64,000 bases of DNA from Agrocybe praecox (taxonomy: Eukaryota > Basidiomycota > Agaricomycetes > Agaricales > Agrocybaceae): NCBI GenBank assembly GCA_964017145.1, contig OZ024848.1, positions 1,314,501 through 1,378,500 of the forward strand, written 5' to 3'. Made by a program: the position numbers and the translations under genes. Position 1 is the first letter of the stretch. Each line of letters opens with the position of its first letter. The notes under the pieces were generated by a model. It made no database searches, was not told the DNA's origin, and saw nothing but the letters and a program-made list of their open reading frames with translations. Below, piece after piece: positions 1 to 12,608 of the stretch.

Positions 1-320
1 CGTCGGTATGGGTTCCCAGCGTCTCTTTTGACACATGAACGTTTGAACGGGCACACTGGTACTCGATGCAACGGGCTGGGAGCGAGGGTGAGTGAAGAAT
101 TTGTTTTGAACAAAGATACGAGACTTACCATGTACCAGCTTGCTCCCAAAGCCCAACCGTCTCGAATTCGGGTCCGTTGTCGGCCTCGGTCATACATCGT
201 CTCTGGTTCTTCCCGTAACAGCTCGCTACTAACCCGAATTTGGTATCGGATGGGCCTCCCTTTGACACATGCTCGTACAGGATATAGCGGGCTGGGTGTG
301 AGGGTGAGTGAGGAATCAGT

Positions 321-881
321 TTAGAACATCGAGAGGAAGCCTACCATCGTGTGCCCGTCTGGACACGAATTCGCAGTTGGTCTGCTTCCTCCTCTTCCCT
401 GAGTAACCCCTTCCCACTCCTGCAGCGTTGTCACGAAGCCCCTGTTCGGGTTGATGGACGCACGGCGTTCGAGGACGTACGAAGCAGAGGCGTAATGCCC
501 TAAACGGAGGGAAGGAAAAGGATGTTGAGTCAGTTCATAAGGAAAGTACGAAAGAAAAAAAGGCCCATACACACCTGGCGAATGAACTAGCACTTTCCCC
601 TCCTTCCCTCGATGCGCCCCTAAATCTGTACACGCACCCTCAAGGAGCGGCTTCAGATCGATGCTCTCCTCGTCTCATACAGGGATCTTGTAGCACCTGT
701 ACACGTTCGCCTCGGAGAGGGGCAGCCGCGGAACGTCGAACACCTGCACGAGGTGCGTGATGCGGTGGGTGTGGAGGAAGGAGGGCTCTTGGAGTACGGA
801 GAGGGAACCAAGGTTGAGGGAGCCGGGAGGCGTTTGGGAGGGATAGGAGTAAGGTGCATGGATTTTGTCCAATCGGACCAT
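321..881 (-). pseudogene. Dual-specificity-phosphatase-like remnant
   Basis: Three minus-strand coding segments read as a DSP/tyrosine-phosphatase fold. Around 881-675 lies an N-terminal part (SVLQEPSFLHTHRITHLVQV, then a KIPV strand). After one in-frame stop comes DEESIDLKPLL and a VLVHS strand near 590. After a GT intron comes a last segment (about 495-325) with ERRASINPNRGFVTTLQEWE, matching the DSP C-terminal helix that usually reads RRxxxxPNxGFxxQL. In the family the VLVHS strand leads into the HCxxGxxR catalytic loop. Here the Cys position is Ser, and the SRS-type helix that should follow is missing at the exon junction. I therefore infer an inactive remnant or a wrongly reconstructed exon. 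It overlaps no transposon. Confidence 0.45.
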
Positions 882-1456
882 TTTGGACGCGACAAGAACC
901 TGTGTATGTTAGTTTTTGATCGTAAGACGAAAGGATGGAATGTGGACGGGAAGAAAATGATGGTCTAATCACTATATGACGCTCGTCAACAAACCAGAAT
1001 AATGTACAAGCAAGAATCATACGTATTGGGATCCATCACGAACGAAATAGTCTGTGTGTGGAGTGCAGCAAAAGGCGGGTGATATCTGCCTACGAGAACG
1101 AGGAAGTTAGAAGACGACGGTGGTGGTGGTGACGAACCAAGAGCGTGCAGACGCATACGCGAGGACCAGCACACAATAATAGTGCAACGTTGAGGGGTCT
1201 GAGACAGGCTGAGAAGAGCAAGCAAAGAAAAGGAAGAAGAAAAGGAATCGATCGAGGAAATGTTCAATCAGAAAACGGTGAATCGCCGAAAGAAAGAGGG
1301 TACATTGAAAATGACATCATGGGACGCGAGATGGAAGGAAAGAAACCCCAAACCTGGACAAACCCAAACACATCACCATCACCACCATTATGCTGCCCCT
1401 CCTGCCTCCTTGCTCAATCCCTTTATCGTACTTTCGTTTGAGGACGTATCGAGTGT

Positions 1457-3970
1457 ATGGCTGAGCGACCTATCGTTGGACTTGCATCGCCGTCTTCTGC
1501 TGGCCTTGATTTGTCGCCTGGTCTTCCCCATACTGCGAACACGACTACCGACCAGGTACACCTACCAATTCTCAGCATATACTACCCTGCCCCAGCCGCA
1601 TCATCAAATGGCACCATCTCGCCGACTTCGTCCACGTCCAGTACCGCCCAACCGCATACAAAACCATCGCAGGTGACACCCGAACTGCTGGGTCTCCTGC
1701 CGGCCCTATCGACTTGCAGACTACTCCTCCAACGAGCGGGCGAGGTGTTCAAAGTGCGGCCTGTGCCGTTTGAAGCGTGCCCATCCTCATTATTTCCATC
1801 AGCGTCTGCGTCTGCAAGTTCTTGGTCTTCGTCCTCGCCAACATCAAAATTCAAAACCTGGCAACCCTTCCAAAACCGATGCCTCAAGCTCCTGATCAGC
1901 GAATCTGCGGAGAAGGAGAAGGAACGCGTAGCAAAGGATAGACTTCGCGAGAGTAGGCGTGCAAGGGAGATTTATTTCTGGGGGGGTGTAGCGATCAAGT
2001 GGAGGAGGTATTCGTGGATATGGGACTGGACGAGGCGGTGGAATGGAAAAGAACTGCCGTTCGACGAATACCGCACGCTCGCGTTCTTCGCGAGCATGTG
2101 TGCGGCGCTGGCTGTTGGTGCTGCTCTATCCTCCTCCTCGTCTTCGCATTCCTCTGGATCAAACACCCAAACGCCCTCGGCACAGTGCCTATACGCACTC
2201 TCCTAACAAGCTTTAAGGGTGTGGGATACGCATACGCGTACCCCGTCGTGCCCACAGCAACGACGGCGGCAGCGGCACACGCACACGGGACAGAGGGCTT
2301 GCGGTACCTTCTGGCGGGGGTATAGGGATGCAATATCTATTCCTTTCTGGGAGGAAGGAGGGAGAGAAAGGGTTAACCGACAACGATGACGGGCACAACA
2401 AGAGAAAATAGGCGAACGAGGACAGGGAAGAGAACGGCGGTGACGAAAACGAAAGCGAGGGAAGAATGGAAGAAGTGGATGTTTTGGGAGGTTATGTTTT
2501 ATGATTTGTAAGTTTCTTTTTCTTCCTTCTCTCTCTTCTCCCATCTTCCATCCTTCGTTTCCATTCGTTTCCTTCCTTATTTCTTTCTTTTAATCATCAT
2601 TGACTCCCATCCCACTTTTTTCAGGTTCACAGCAGACGCGTACTATGCCCAGCCGACCCATGTCCCGCTTGAGGCGTTTGAGGTGGGTGTGCCGTCCGTA
2701 TATGGTGCTGGCGCTGGGACACCACAGGGACTTGGGGGACTTGTGAAGGGAGATGCGGTAGTTAGGGATGGGGATGGGGATGAAGTGGATGAAGAGCAAG
2801 AGGGGGGGGGGGAGGAGCAGGCCAGTGAAAGAGCTTACCTTGGCACGAACGATTTCGTATGACAGGAAATCGAGGACGTGGATGTGGGTGAAGATAAAGA
2901 TGAAGATACTTACCTTGTTGCTCGTTATCGGTGCGCTCACTTTTTTTAATTTTAATTTTTTCGTTCATATATTCATATTCACGCAACTTTCTTTACAGAT
3001 TATTTAACCCAAATCGCACACGCAGTCAGACAACAACTCGGCAGCCCGAAGTGCTGTTGTAGGTATACGTACGACCATGCTGCGGGGCTCGAAGATAGGA
3101 TTAGGATGTGGGAGGTTGGGCTGCCCGAGTTTCTTCGAGTGGGAGTGGATGGGGGTTCCGTTTCTGCCCATTCGCAATCAGAATCTAATCCACTTTCTCA
3201 TCCTACCACCGTTCAGAAGGCGCACCACCACCACCACCACCACGCCTAAGCATGCGAAATGGTCGTCTTGGCGAATTTATTGGTGCTTAGGATCTATACG
3301 CCTTTTCTGGTACATGAGGAGGGGTTGGCGGCGGCTTTGTCGACGACGACGTTAGGAACAGGACCTCTTACTTAACTCGCCCCAGGCCCTCCAAGTTCAT
3401 CTCGGGGCTGCCCGTTTCAGTCGTCTGGATCCACGCCCCGCCCTCAATGATCTCATCGCATCGCTATATCTCTTTTCCGTCCCTGTTCTCCCATCTGCAC
3501 AGGCCTCGACGCTTACATGGAATATTGAATGCGGACGCTGCCGTCGATGCGTCAATTAGAATGATACCGCAACGTTCCTCTTCGCGCCTCCCGGTCGCCC
3601 TTGCTTGTCTCTCGCCAAAACTAACCATCACCCGAAACGCACACAGGAACTAGCGCGAGGATTGGTATCACAAATGGCCGGGCCTTTCCTCGTCGTCATC
3701 TCCACCGTCCTGTTTCGCCCCTCCGGTTCCCTCTTCGCCCATCTGCCATCTCCATTGACCAAATCGTGATGCTTCGCCCACATGGGCTCCAGTCTCACCG
3801 TCAGCGTTAACGACGACCCGTCCTGGACCCTTCAAGAGCAGGTATCATACGCGGACCTATTCGCGTTGATACGATGTTCCTTGGCAGCTGGCCCTTGTCG
3901 TAGACCCGCGCGTTGGGGGTATGAGTTGGGAGGCTGGAGAGGTTGGAACTTGGAGGGGACGGGTTGAGGA
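1457..3970 (+). pseudogene. Fungal-specific transcription factor middle-domain-like remnant
   Basis: The first exon (1457-2206) has a Ser-rich leader, then LLGLLPALSTCRLLLQRAGE (about residues 75-95), ARxIYFWG and LAFFASMCAALAVGAAL (about 205-225). These follow the order of the basidiomycete Zn2Cys6 regulator middle-homology domain (LPP..C..LL, RxIFFG, SFFAxxCAAFALGAL). Further pieces lie downstream. About 3065-3135 reads TYDHAAGLEDRIRMWEVGLP, like the DRKLRxWxxxLPxxLR motif. About 3256-3310 reads MVVLANLLVLRIYTPFL, like the helix that follows it. Frame changes and stops lie between them, and a stretch at about 2770-3000 fits no family pattern. No N-terminal zinc cluster was seen. I infer a decayed or misassembled regulator gene. 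Family support is by motif order only. Confidence 0.4.
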
Positions 3971-6556
3971 GTTGATTGAAGGGTGAACGTTAGAGGATTG
4001 TATCAACGATACAACGAAACCACCCCGCAGCCTCTTCCCTCTCCTCTCCTTCTCCACGATGGCGCCGAGAAGCATATGCATACACTCCTCATCCTCAGTC
4101 ATCCTCGTTGGCATCCGTGACTGATTGATTGATTCAGCACCTGCCCTGCTTTCTCCTCTTGCCTGGCCTGGCCTTTTAAATTTTAAATTTTTTTTACCTC
4201 TATCATCTTCAATCGGCATCTCAAGCAACACCACCGCTATCACCATATATCAGCACCACCTCCACGAACACAAATTTTACGAACGTTCGGCTCTCGTTGT
4301 CTGGGCCATGGCGCCTTGTTTCCTGGTCTTCCTGACTAACTCTTGCACTCCTCCGCCTCTCCTCACATAATATACGTTCCTCGCTTTGATGATTTGAAGA
4401 GAGAAGCGTGGATTAGGAAACAGCTTCATCATCTCAACGAGGTTGTCATCGGTGAACGTTTGAACCCCAGCACCGAGTCTGGTCCCGACCGACCGCATAT
4501 AGGCATAGCGGGGCTCGATGCGATGGTCGACACTCTTCTCATCTTTCCCCGTCGGCACCCCACCTCGATCCTCCGCCCTATCAATACTGCCAGGGATACT
4601 GTTTCGTCATGGCGCCAGCAAGATATCAGCGTCAGCGACACGGACATCTCCGCACCATCTGCCATCGTCTCTTCTCGCCGCCAGGAGATCTGCACCATTC
4701 CCAGCATGCTCGTTACGTGTCGTCTCGCCTGTATAGCAAAATCGACGGCCGAATAGTGTCGCTCAGACGGGTTCGAAGGGGCTAGATGTGAAAGAAGATC
4801 CATGCGAAGAGAGTGTCGCCTAGCACCACGACGAACGATCTCGTTCGTATCAGAGCAGGTCGGGACGGTTGCATTGATTCTACGCGGATCGAAAATCGAA
4901 CCTCGTAAGTCTCGCTCGTTGATTTGGAAATATAAACACCTCACCATTTCCTTTGATTTATCTAGCAGCATGCGTATATTGATATATAGCTGAGTATTGG
5001 GTATCGATAATTTGATACTTGGATTTGCGATATGTGCATGGATTGCACTCATTTATGTATAGATCTAAATCTAATTTTCGGATATTTTTGCTATTCTACT
5101 CGCAACGGGTTGTCAAAATTATGTTATTAAATTTTGTATATACACTACACATAGGTTAGGAAAGGTCTGGATGAGGGGAGGGCATGTTCGAAATGTCGAA
5201 TTTCGTAAAGAGCGTTTAGCGCTTAGCGGGAATATGGTTCGGATCCGATGCATTCTGAGCTGAGCACTGAAAGCGAGTATACGCAGCGAACGTATATAAG
5301 CGACGAGGACTTACCTTGAAACATCATCAATTCACCTCCTTGAACTGAGCTGTCTCTTCTTCTCTCCTCTTCTCTCCTCTCCTCTTCTTCGTCATCCTTT
5401 CGTCAATTTCGGTGGCTGGCTGCGGTGTTCTGTTCCGTTCGTACTCGTCGTTGGCGGTGATATTGGTACGTCTTTCGCTTGCCATCGAAATTCGCTCGCT
5501 GACGTTGTGATTAAGCGACGGGCTCGTTGTGGTTGATGACCGAGTGTCATTTGCTCGTTGTCGCTCAACAAACACATACCTTGTAGCCAGCTGATTGTTT
5601 TGTTTCGTTTCGGAATCAGACTGCGGCTCGTAGCAGATAATTCACGCTATGGTAAATGCCCTCTTCTTGGTATGTAACATTGAACACTTACGTTCAATGC
5701 TAATTTGTTCAAATTCTCCGCGCCACCTCATCATTTCAATGACGACGAGCTTGATTCAAGCCCTCGTCGTCTCATCTTGCTGCACACGTCAACGATGAAC
5801 ACTACTCGTAGCAGCGCAGGATATAACACTGTGGTAAGTCTTCTGTCCTCGTCGTCATTCGTATTCGCCATCGACCGTTTGACTTTGGATCCTAGTTCAT
5901 TTTGACGGCGGCGGAGTTAAACAAGCGCAGCACGATGGATCCAACTGTTCGACAGACACTGGTAAGTCATTATGCCCTGCGCTGAACACGAAAAATGAAA
6001 TTTACATCTGACGTAGCTCGATCCAGGGCCCACACGGTGAAAACGACTGGTTGGAGACATGCTGTATCAGCGGCTCATCTTCCTGCGCATGCCAATGATG
6101 GAATTCTGAGTGGAACGGGCTTTGTTCACGTTGACACGTCTAGACAGAACAGATTACAGCGAGCGTGAGGAAGCGGACAGTTACACGCGACGTATCAATG
6201 CCCTAGTTCCAGGGACGACGGGATGATAAGTATTTTGTGCAGAAATTGAAAAAAGATACTTACATGCAATTGAAGCCCTCGACATCTCACCCGACACGCG
6301 TTAATCACAGGCCCTCCCTCGAACGAACTCGAACCAGGGACTGACACGATGGGTAAGTGAGGAAGAACAATTGAAAAACACGGACTAGACACTTACATGG
6401 ATTCGTAACAGATCCAGATGACTACGCTGGTTCAATCGGACAAGGATGATGAGTGTTTGCAAGGTTTGCAAGGTTGAAAATGACACATACATGTCTAGGC
6501 TCTGCAACCTTGCAACTGACGTCTTGCAACCTCATCTTCCTGCACCCGCCGACGCC
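3971..6556. other. No recognisable gene; broken short ORFs
   Basis: The longest frames (4343-4756 +, 4429-5052 -) overlap each other on opposite strands and match nothing I know. From 5.3 to 6.5 kb there are short open stretches, each followed by a GTAAGT-like donor (for example near 5835, 5960 and 6350), with CT-rich patches near 5340-5400. This could be a micro-exon gene or its debris. I cannot link the pieces into one protein. Confidence 0.4.
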
Positions 6557-6842
6557 GTGATCATATGATGCGCCGTTTGCACATAAAATCCTACGCAGCG
6601 AGTTTTTTTGATCACTTTGTGTTTCTCACCTCTGAGGCACCGTAGCACCTATGTAGCTTCATATAAGTTTGTAGAATAGTAATTAATGTATTTATATATC
6701 AAAAAAATCGCGGAAATATGTCGGTTCCGTGAGTTATTTTAAGAATGGTCAAGTGGCGATGACTGAACACCCGCCATTCACCGTATACTCAACATAACGA
6801 CCTAATCCATCGTTTTTCCGGTGGATATATACCCAGTATACC
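6557..6842. repeat. Left terminal inverted repeat
   Basis: Inverted copy of 8417-8702. It starts in the TCATATGA palindrome and ends at the ATATACCC-type motif near 6840. Confidence 0.85.
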
Positions 6843-8416
6843 GAATATTGTGATGAGAATGTTTTAAAAGGGATATGACCTGGAAGGTCATAAAATGTGA
6901 TCTATTACAAGCATATCCTGTCCAATTATTCATTGTATGAGTTCTTCTTTCTATATACACTCTCAATGGTCCTCAGGACACAAATCGGACTATATTAAAA
7001 CTTTGTATACACAGCTTCATATAAAATATACATTGATTTGCTCTCTGAGACTTTCCGCATGCATACTATAGCGGTACTATAGTGTAAACACCTACCCAAT
7101 GTCAGTAGAGCTTGTTATGCTAATTTCTTTTCAAGGAGTATTGAATAAAACATATTTGTATTATCAGATGCACTCTAGCTACTGTAAACGAGCTTGGTCA
7201 TTGAGCTTCTACCTTGAGTGTCAAACGAGGAAACCATACACGGTATCGATGGGATAAGTGAATCATGGGAATGTTCTGAAAGGCTTTGTGTCCTGTACAC
7301 CTTTATGACTATATGGGCCCGAATAAATGGAAGATTTGACGTTTAAGTGATGCATAAAGCTTTAAAAGACATGTATCGACAAAACTGTACTGTACATTCG
7401 GTTTTCCGAGCCAGCCATGCTCTCATTATACCAATTCCAAGTCACTGTTCTGTGACTTATTGGAACGATCATCTTAATGTGTATTATGGAGCCATTGTAC
7501 GATCACAGGACCAGATATAACAAGAGAGATACCATTTTAGGGATTTGAATGAGCATTTCTCAAATTGCGTGCACGGTGTTGGAACTTGGTAAGTCTACTT
7601 TGATGCTATTTTTAGCTAAGTGGAGGCTCGCGCACACGCAGAACAGGTAGAATGAGCGTATAACTTGTAAATACTATACATCTATGCTCAATTCAGCCTG
7701 CATATACTCGTGGAACTGGTGTAGTGATATTTGGTGCATAGACATAGATAGATAGGTATTGAATATCCCCGCATGTTCCCCGAATGCCTTAAATTTATCG
7801 GGAGGGCTGAGTCTGCACACTAAGCGCATGAATATGCCTTAGAAGGCTTTGATATACAGTGTTGAATATATACATGAAAAACCACTTCTAAAATATCGTT
7901 CAATAACTCCAAACAGATATATACTATACAGAACACAATAGACAAACAAGTCAAGTGTAGTCGTGTTCGAGACTCATCTTAAAATAACTTGTCAAAAAAA
8001 GACCATTTGACTCCACTCCTCTATGTTGAATTCATGAATATGGTACCTCAGAAGTGATAAATAAAAGGTGATTACACATGAGCATAGCATCGAAACTGCA
8101 CAGTTTCCAATGTCATACCTTTCCCTTAGTAGCTGAAGTGCTCGAGATGGGTGCTCGAGATAGCCGACGTCGATTGCTTTGGTCTGAACCAAATACATCT
8201 CTCTGACCTTGCACTCTGGTACGTTGCAGTCATAGAAAGTATCTTTGAGTACCGACATGTTGTTAGTTGCCGAGAATTAACAGCAATAACAGAGATAGAT
8301 AGCGGAGATGAGTCAGCCTAGGAGTTGTAGAACATATATTATTGGTAGAAAATACATGCAAATTTATTCCTTTCTGAGTGAAAACATACAGTACATATTC
8401 TTAGAGGTTATAAAAT

Positions 8417-8702
8417 GGTATAATGGGTATATATCCACCGGAAAAATGATGGATTAGGTCGTTATGTTGAGTATACGGTGAATGGCGGGTGTTCAGTCAT
8501 CGCCACTTGACCATTCTTAAAATAACTCACGGAACTGACATATTTCCGCGATTTTTTTGACATATAAATACATTAATTACTATTCTACAAACTTATATGA
8601 AGCTACATAGGTGCTACGGTGCCTCAGAGGTGAGAAACACAAAGTGATCAAAAAAACTCGCTGCGTGGGATTTTATATGCAAATGGCGCATCATATGATC
8701 AC
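8417..8702. repeat. Right terminal inverted repeat
   Basis: Inverted copy of 6557-6842, same length, with a few single-base differences. Confidence 0.85.
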
Positions 8703-9562
8703 TTCTGCGAGCTTGGCTTATATTCATTGAAAGATGATGATTCTTAAACAAGGGTAAGTTTTTGAAAATTCGGCAAAGTTGACTGCGACACTTACCTGTT
8801 TACCCAGATGTCCTCGCAGGCTTATATCAGGGCACGCGTCAACGTGAATGATGTCGGGTTACAGTGAGGTCTGAATGAGGAGGACAACATGATGGCAGAG
8901 GTGTCCATGAGAAGTCATGGGTTTGTAGTGACACGAACAGAGGCCATCGTGGCCAAGCGGGCACTGGACAAGAGCAAGTGTCGTTATTGGATTAGCCAAT
9001 TGATGTAACAGAACTTCAAATGCTGTCGGACATCTGGGGCATCTGGAGTAGAGCTGTGGATGTGGATGTGTCTTGAGACCGAAATTGGTGTGTAATGTTT
9101 AGTTGGCTGTGATGAACATCCCCTCTCACAGTTTTTTATCCAGCCCATATCTCTGCTCAGCCTTTGAGAGAGATGATGCACTGTCGGACCAACACCCCAA
9201 ACCACATAGAATAGTGTATATGTACCTAATAATAGTGTGGCAGTGAAGGTGACATAATAGGCATAGTCTACATCAGGAAAATGTCCAGTTCGTCTTTCAC
9301 GTCTTTCGCATCTTTTGAAAGATGCAAAAGACGCCAAAGACGAGAAGACGTGGCATCTTTTGAAAGTAAGGTACATAGCTTTCGAAGATACACATCATCT
9401 TTCAAAGATGAATATTATCTCAGCAAAGACTTATTATGTCTTCCTTAAGAATATCTTCGCATCTTTGTCTTTGTCTTTAGTAAGGTCTTTCTGATTACTA
9501 AAACAATGTAGTGCACAGTATTATATTGATTAGAAAAATATAGTATATTTTTGTGCGTAAAT
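8703..9562. other. Intergenic, AAGATG/CATCTTT-rich, no gene seen
   Basis: No family-like frame was found. From about 9290 to 9480 the sequence is built of CATCTTT/AAAGATG words, including a near-perfect hairpin GCATCTTTTGAAAGATGC at about 9309-9326. It reads as simple-sequence debris. Confidence 0.4.
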
Positions 9563-10058
9563 CTATTTGTCATCAAAAGCCTTGTCATCGGAACACAATA
9601 TATGTACGGGAGATAAATCTATGGGAGGCTCTGAGCTGGCACGACTAGACATAGACATACTATGCCGTTTCTTCTTCCATTTAGAGGCATCAATAATTTG
9701 CCCTGCCTCCCAAAAAATAACACACCACTTCTCCACTTTCAAATCCTGTGCTGACGGAAGGTACAAACCGCAAGCCTTTACCAGCATACTAACCATCTTC
9801 CCTCTTGGACCATCAGGTCTTGTCTGCGTGTTATTGCCATATATGTCACCCGAGAACTTCAATGATGTGTTTGAGACAAATTCTCTGCTGGTCCAGAACT
9901 TGAAGGCATGTTTGACCTGGATCAGAAATAATGGTTTCATTACTAAATCAACCAACAAAGTGACGAGCTTACTGCTTGTAATGCCAGTACAAGAGCACCT
10001 ACTGGTAGCTCTTCTGTTGAAAGGCTCTCAGAATAAGGGATCTCATCGTATTCGATGA
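9563..10058 (-). CDS. C-terminal fragment of an uncharacterised basidiomycete protein
   Basis: Two exons can be read. One (about 10058-9985) gives IEYDEIPYSESLSTEELPVG and an ALVLALQA helix. After a GTAAGC...CAG intron, the second (about 9916-9563) gives VKHAFKFW, SGDIYGNNTQTRPDGPRGK and KVEKWCVIFWEAG, with a Ser-rich tail ending at the stop at 9563. The layout resembles the C-terminal part of DUF6532-like proteins (a hydrophobic ALxxxAVxxAL helix followed by a short charged segment), but this is weak. No 5' exons were found upstream, so the gene is truncated or the rest is too diverged to see. Confidence 0.45.
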
Positions 10059-10891
10059 AATGTGCATGTGCAAGTGTGTACACAATGAGTTTGTTTTGAA
10101 ATAAACCCTAATCATCATGGAGGGTGTGTAAGCTAAGCTATAAAATCAATTTAACTTTTAAAGACATGCCTGATGTCTGATTCTGTTTGTCTCTTCATCT
10201 TTCTCCCAAAATTTCCAGAAGACATCAGGAAAATGATCATTATCCCTAGGTGTCCCTCAGGGCATCCAAGGGAGTCCCAGGGAGCTAGGGCGTTCAGGGT
10301 CTCCTTGGGACTCCTAGGTTACGGTCATCCTGGAACTAAAATCTGAAACTGTCCCTAAGTTCTCCTTTCATAAACTTTATTTATTTATCTATTTATAAAG
10401 CTCTAACGAACACATTTGTAATCAACCTTATTCTAAAGTAATATAGAGACTCAATAGAATTGAGAGTTAAGTATAGATTCCTAGTCTATCTTTGAAGCCT
10501 TAAATCGTAGCCATTTTGATAGGTCAAACAAGACACCTTGATAAGTATTTAGTTACAAAAAGAGTTCTTAAGACCTTACAGAATCATTAATGGTCAAAAG
10601 CGTTATTATTGCCTTAAAATATAATTCATTTCAAAAGCATTACTATATTACCAGAAAATAATAAAAGACCAAACAGCGTCTTTGTTTCTCTATGACATAG
10701 TTCAATTAAAAAGAGGTATTATATCACCAAAAAATTATTGTTACCATAAAAAGCCCCTGCAGCTCCAAAAAAGGAAATTAAAACCTACAGTGCACATAAG
10801 AGTACCCAGGACTGACTCAATCACATTAAATAGCCCAAAACATTATACATTAAATAGCATAGAAGAAAACATTGACAGAGAATAGAGCTAT
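10059..10891. other. AT-rich spacer with a short CCCTAGG/CAGGG repeat patch
   Basis: About 10245-10340 holds imperfect repeats of CCCAGGGAG/TCCCTAGG words that resemble the CAGGGCTACT patch at about 59030-59180. The remainder is AT-rich without a convincing gene. Confidence 0.4.
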
Positions 10892-11639
10892 TTACAAGGT
10901 ACTAGCACCTGTAGTGGATCCAGTTGAATCCTCTACTTCATCGCGTTGATTCAAAGAAGGGCCTGTTATGAGTGGGTCCTTACCAGAAATAAAAGAGCCA
11001 GTGGATTTGGTGGAAGTGGAGGCTTGTTTACTTTGAGCAGCACGAGCAATAGCGCCTAATGCCATAAAATCCACTCCCTCAAAATCATCCTCAACATTGT
11101 GAAGACCAGCCCCCGCGCGACTTTGTGAACTAATTAAAAGCCAAACTTTATCAGTATCAAATAATGACGAATGTAATAGAGCCAGTACTTACTAAATGGT
11201 TTTAAAAAGCTCTTGTTGAAAGTAATTTGCGTAGCCCAAATCCTGGGACTTGGTAACAAAATAGTTCCAGGCCTCTGTATGATGTTCATATCTAAGGAAA
11301 TGGATGACTAATAACATCAAAATAGTCTTAAAAGAAGGAAATTACTTAGCGCTAAGGTGCTTGCTGCAGGGTTGAGTGTGTATGTATGATTTGTACTTTG
11401 TATATACTCCGAAACAAAACCCAGTCAATGTGATTAGTTCTTTCGTGGGAGGGATACACAATACACGTCGTTAATTATGTTTTCTCTCTAAAGATATGCT
11501 CTCTAATGCAACAGAACATTTCCTAGGATAGAAGATCACAAGTGTTTGAGTAGCTTACACACAAAGCGAAGTTCCTCGGAAAGTGTAAACATAGATTTAA
11601 TATGTTTCCACAAGATGTAGTGTGTAGGTAGTTCGCCAC

Positions 11640-11830
11640 TTAGGCTGGATACTTAATCCAAAGTCTTTTAATCACTTAGAAAGGGGACTTAATCCTAAAC
11701 AGGCCACTTAGGCGTCACTTAGACAATTTGCCACTTAGTCAGGGAACTTATCCCTAGGAACGGGCCACTTAGGCGTCACTTAGACAATTCTTGCCACTTA
11801 GGTGGGTATTAAGCTTTATGTCACTTAAGA
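11640..11830. repeat. 61 bp tandem array, short version (about two units)
   Basis: Units carry GCCACTTAGG and CACTTAGACAATT words. The same array has about four units in the other copy of the element (23932-24178, opposite strand). Confidence 0.7.
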
Positions 11831-12608
11831 CAGAGGAAACTCTATCCCAATACATTTATTTAGGTTTCTCGAGAACTCTACAAGTTAACTCAAGTCGCTC
11901 AACTTAACGCCAAGATGCTCAAATGACACAGTAGGTAGTCTGTTCAATAAAACCAACTCTCGCGGAGATTTATTAGGTACCAAAGGTCAATCCTAGGAGT
12001 TTGCAACTCAATGCGTGTTCCTCAAATGTGGACAACTGGGTTCTAGTTTATCTGGGGTGCTACGGTAATTTACAGGCTGCTTATATACTGCTAGGTTTTG
12101 GAAAATACAGGAATACTTGGAGCGGATCGGAAATGCTCGGAAAATACAGGAAATAATATTATTGGTTAACGCTAGGTAGCTCCACTCAATGCATAAGCAA
12201 CCAGTAGGTACCATGCATGTTTTTGTATACCCTTGGAAGGGTTCGTATGGTTGGGCAAGTCGCTGACTCAAGCATGACGCTCCGAGGGCGCTTATTTGCA
12301 TTAGCTGATGATTATTGATCAACGTCGTAGGGTCCGAAGCATCGGAGTACCGTGGTACCATATGGATCTACAATAGGGACGTTCAAAGTTGGCCGCATTC
12401 GCAATCGCATCTCGCATCTCCGCATTTGGGTTAGATTATATAATACATTTTTGAATGTCCGAAATGTGACAGTATTGTGACTACGTGTTGTCTGCGTGTC
12501 GCTTAGATTGATATTTTGTGCGCATCGACAATCACCTCGGTCTTGGGGCTTTTCGACGTGTTTTCTTCTTCAAGGGCTCGTCTATACACTCTATACCTAT
12601 CTGGGGTA

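Larger units (their letters stand above)
6557..8702. mobile_element. Non-autonomous DNA transposon with 286 bp terminal inverted repeats
   Basis: The left 286 bp (6557-6842) and the right 286 bp (8417-8702) are near-identical inverted copies with only a few scattered differences. The outermost bases are GTGATCATATGATGCGCC and its complement. The 1.57 kb interior has no transposase; the best frame (7992-8258 -, 88 aa) is unrecognised. Long TIRs without coding capacity are common in MULE-type non-autonomous elements. The ends contain the palindrome ATCATATGAT, so a target duplication of about 10 bp cannot be told apart from TIR sequence. The boundary is certain to within about 13 bp. The superfamily is inference. 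Confidence 0.8.

Noticed and set aside
7992..8258. 88 aa ORF inside the long-TIR element as a possible transposase remnant
   Set aside because: No DDE or zinc-finger motif, no extension in other frames; too short to call.
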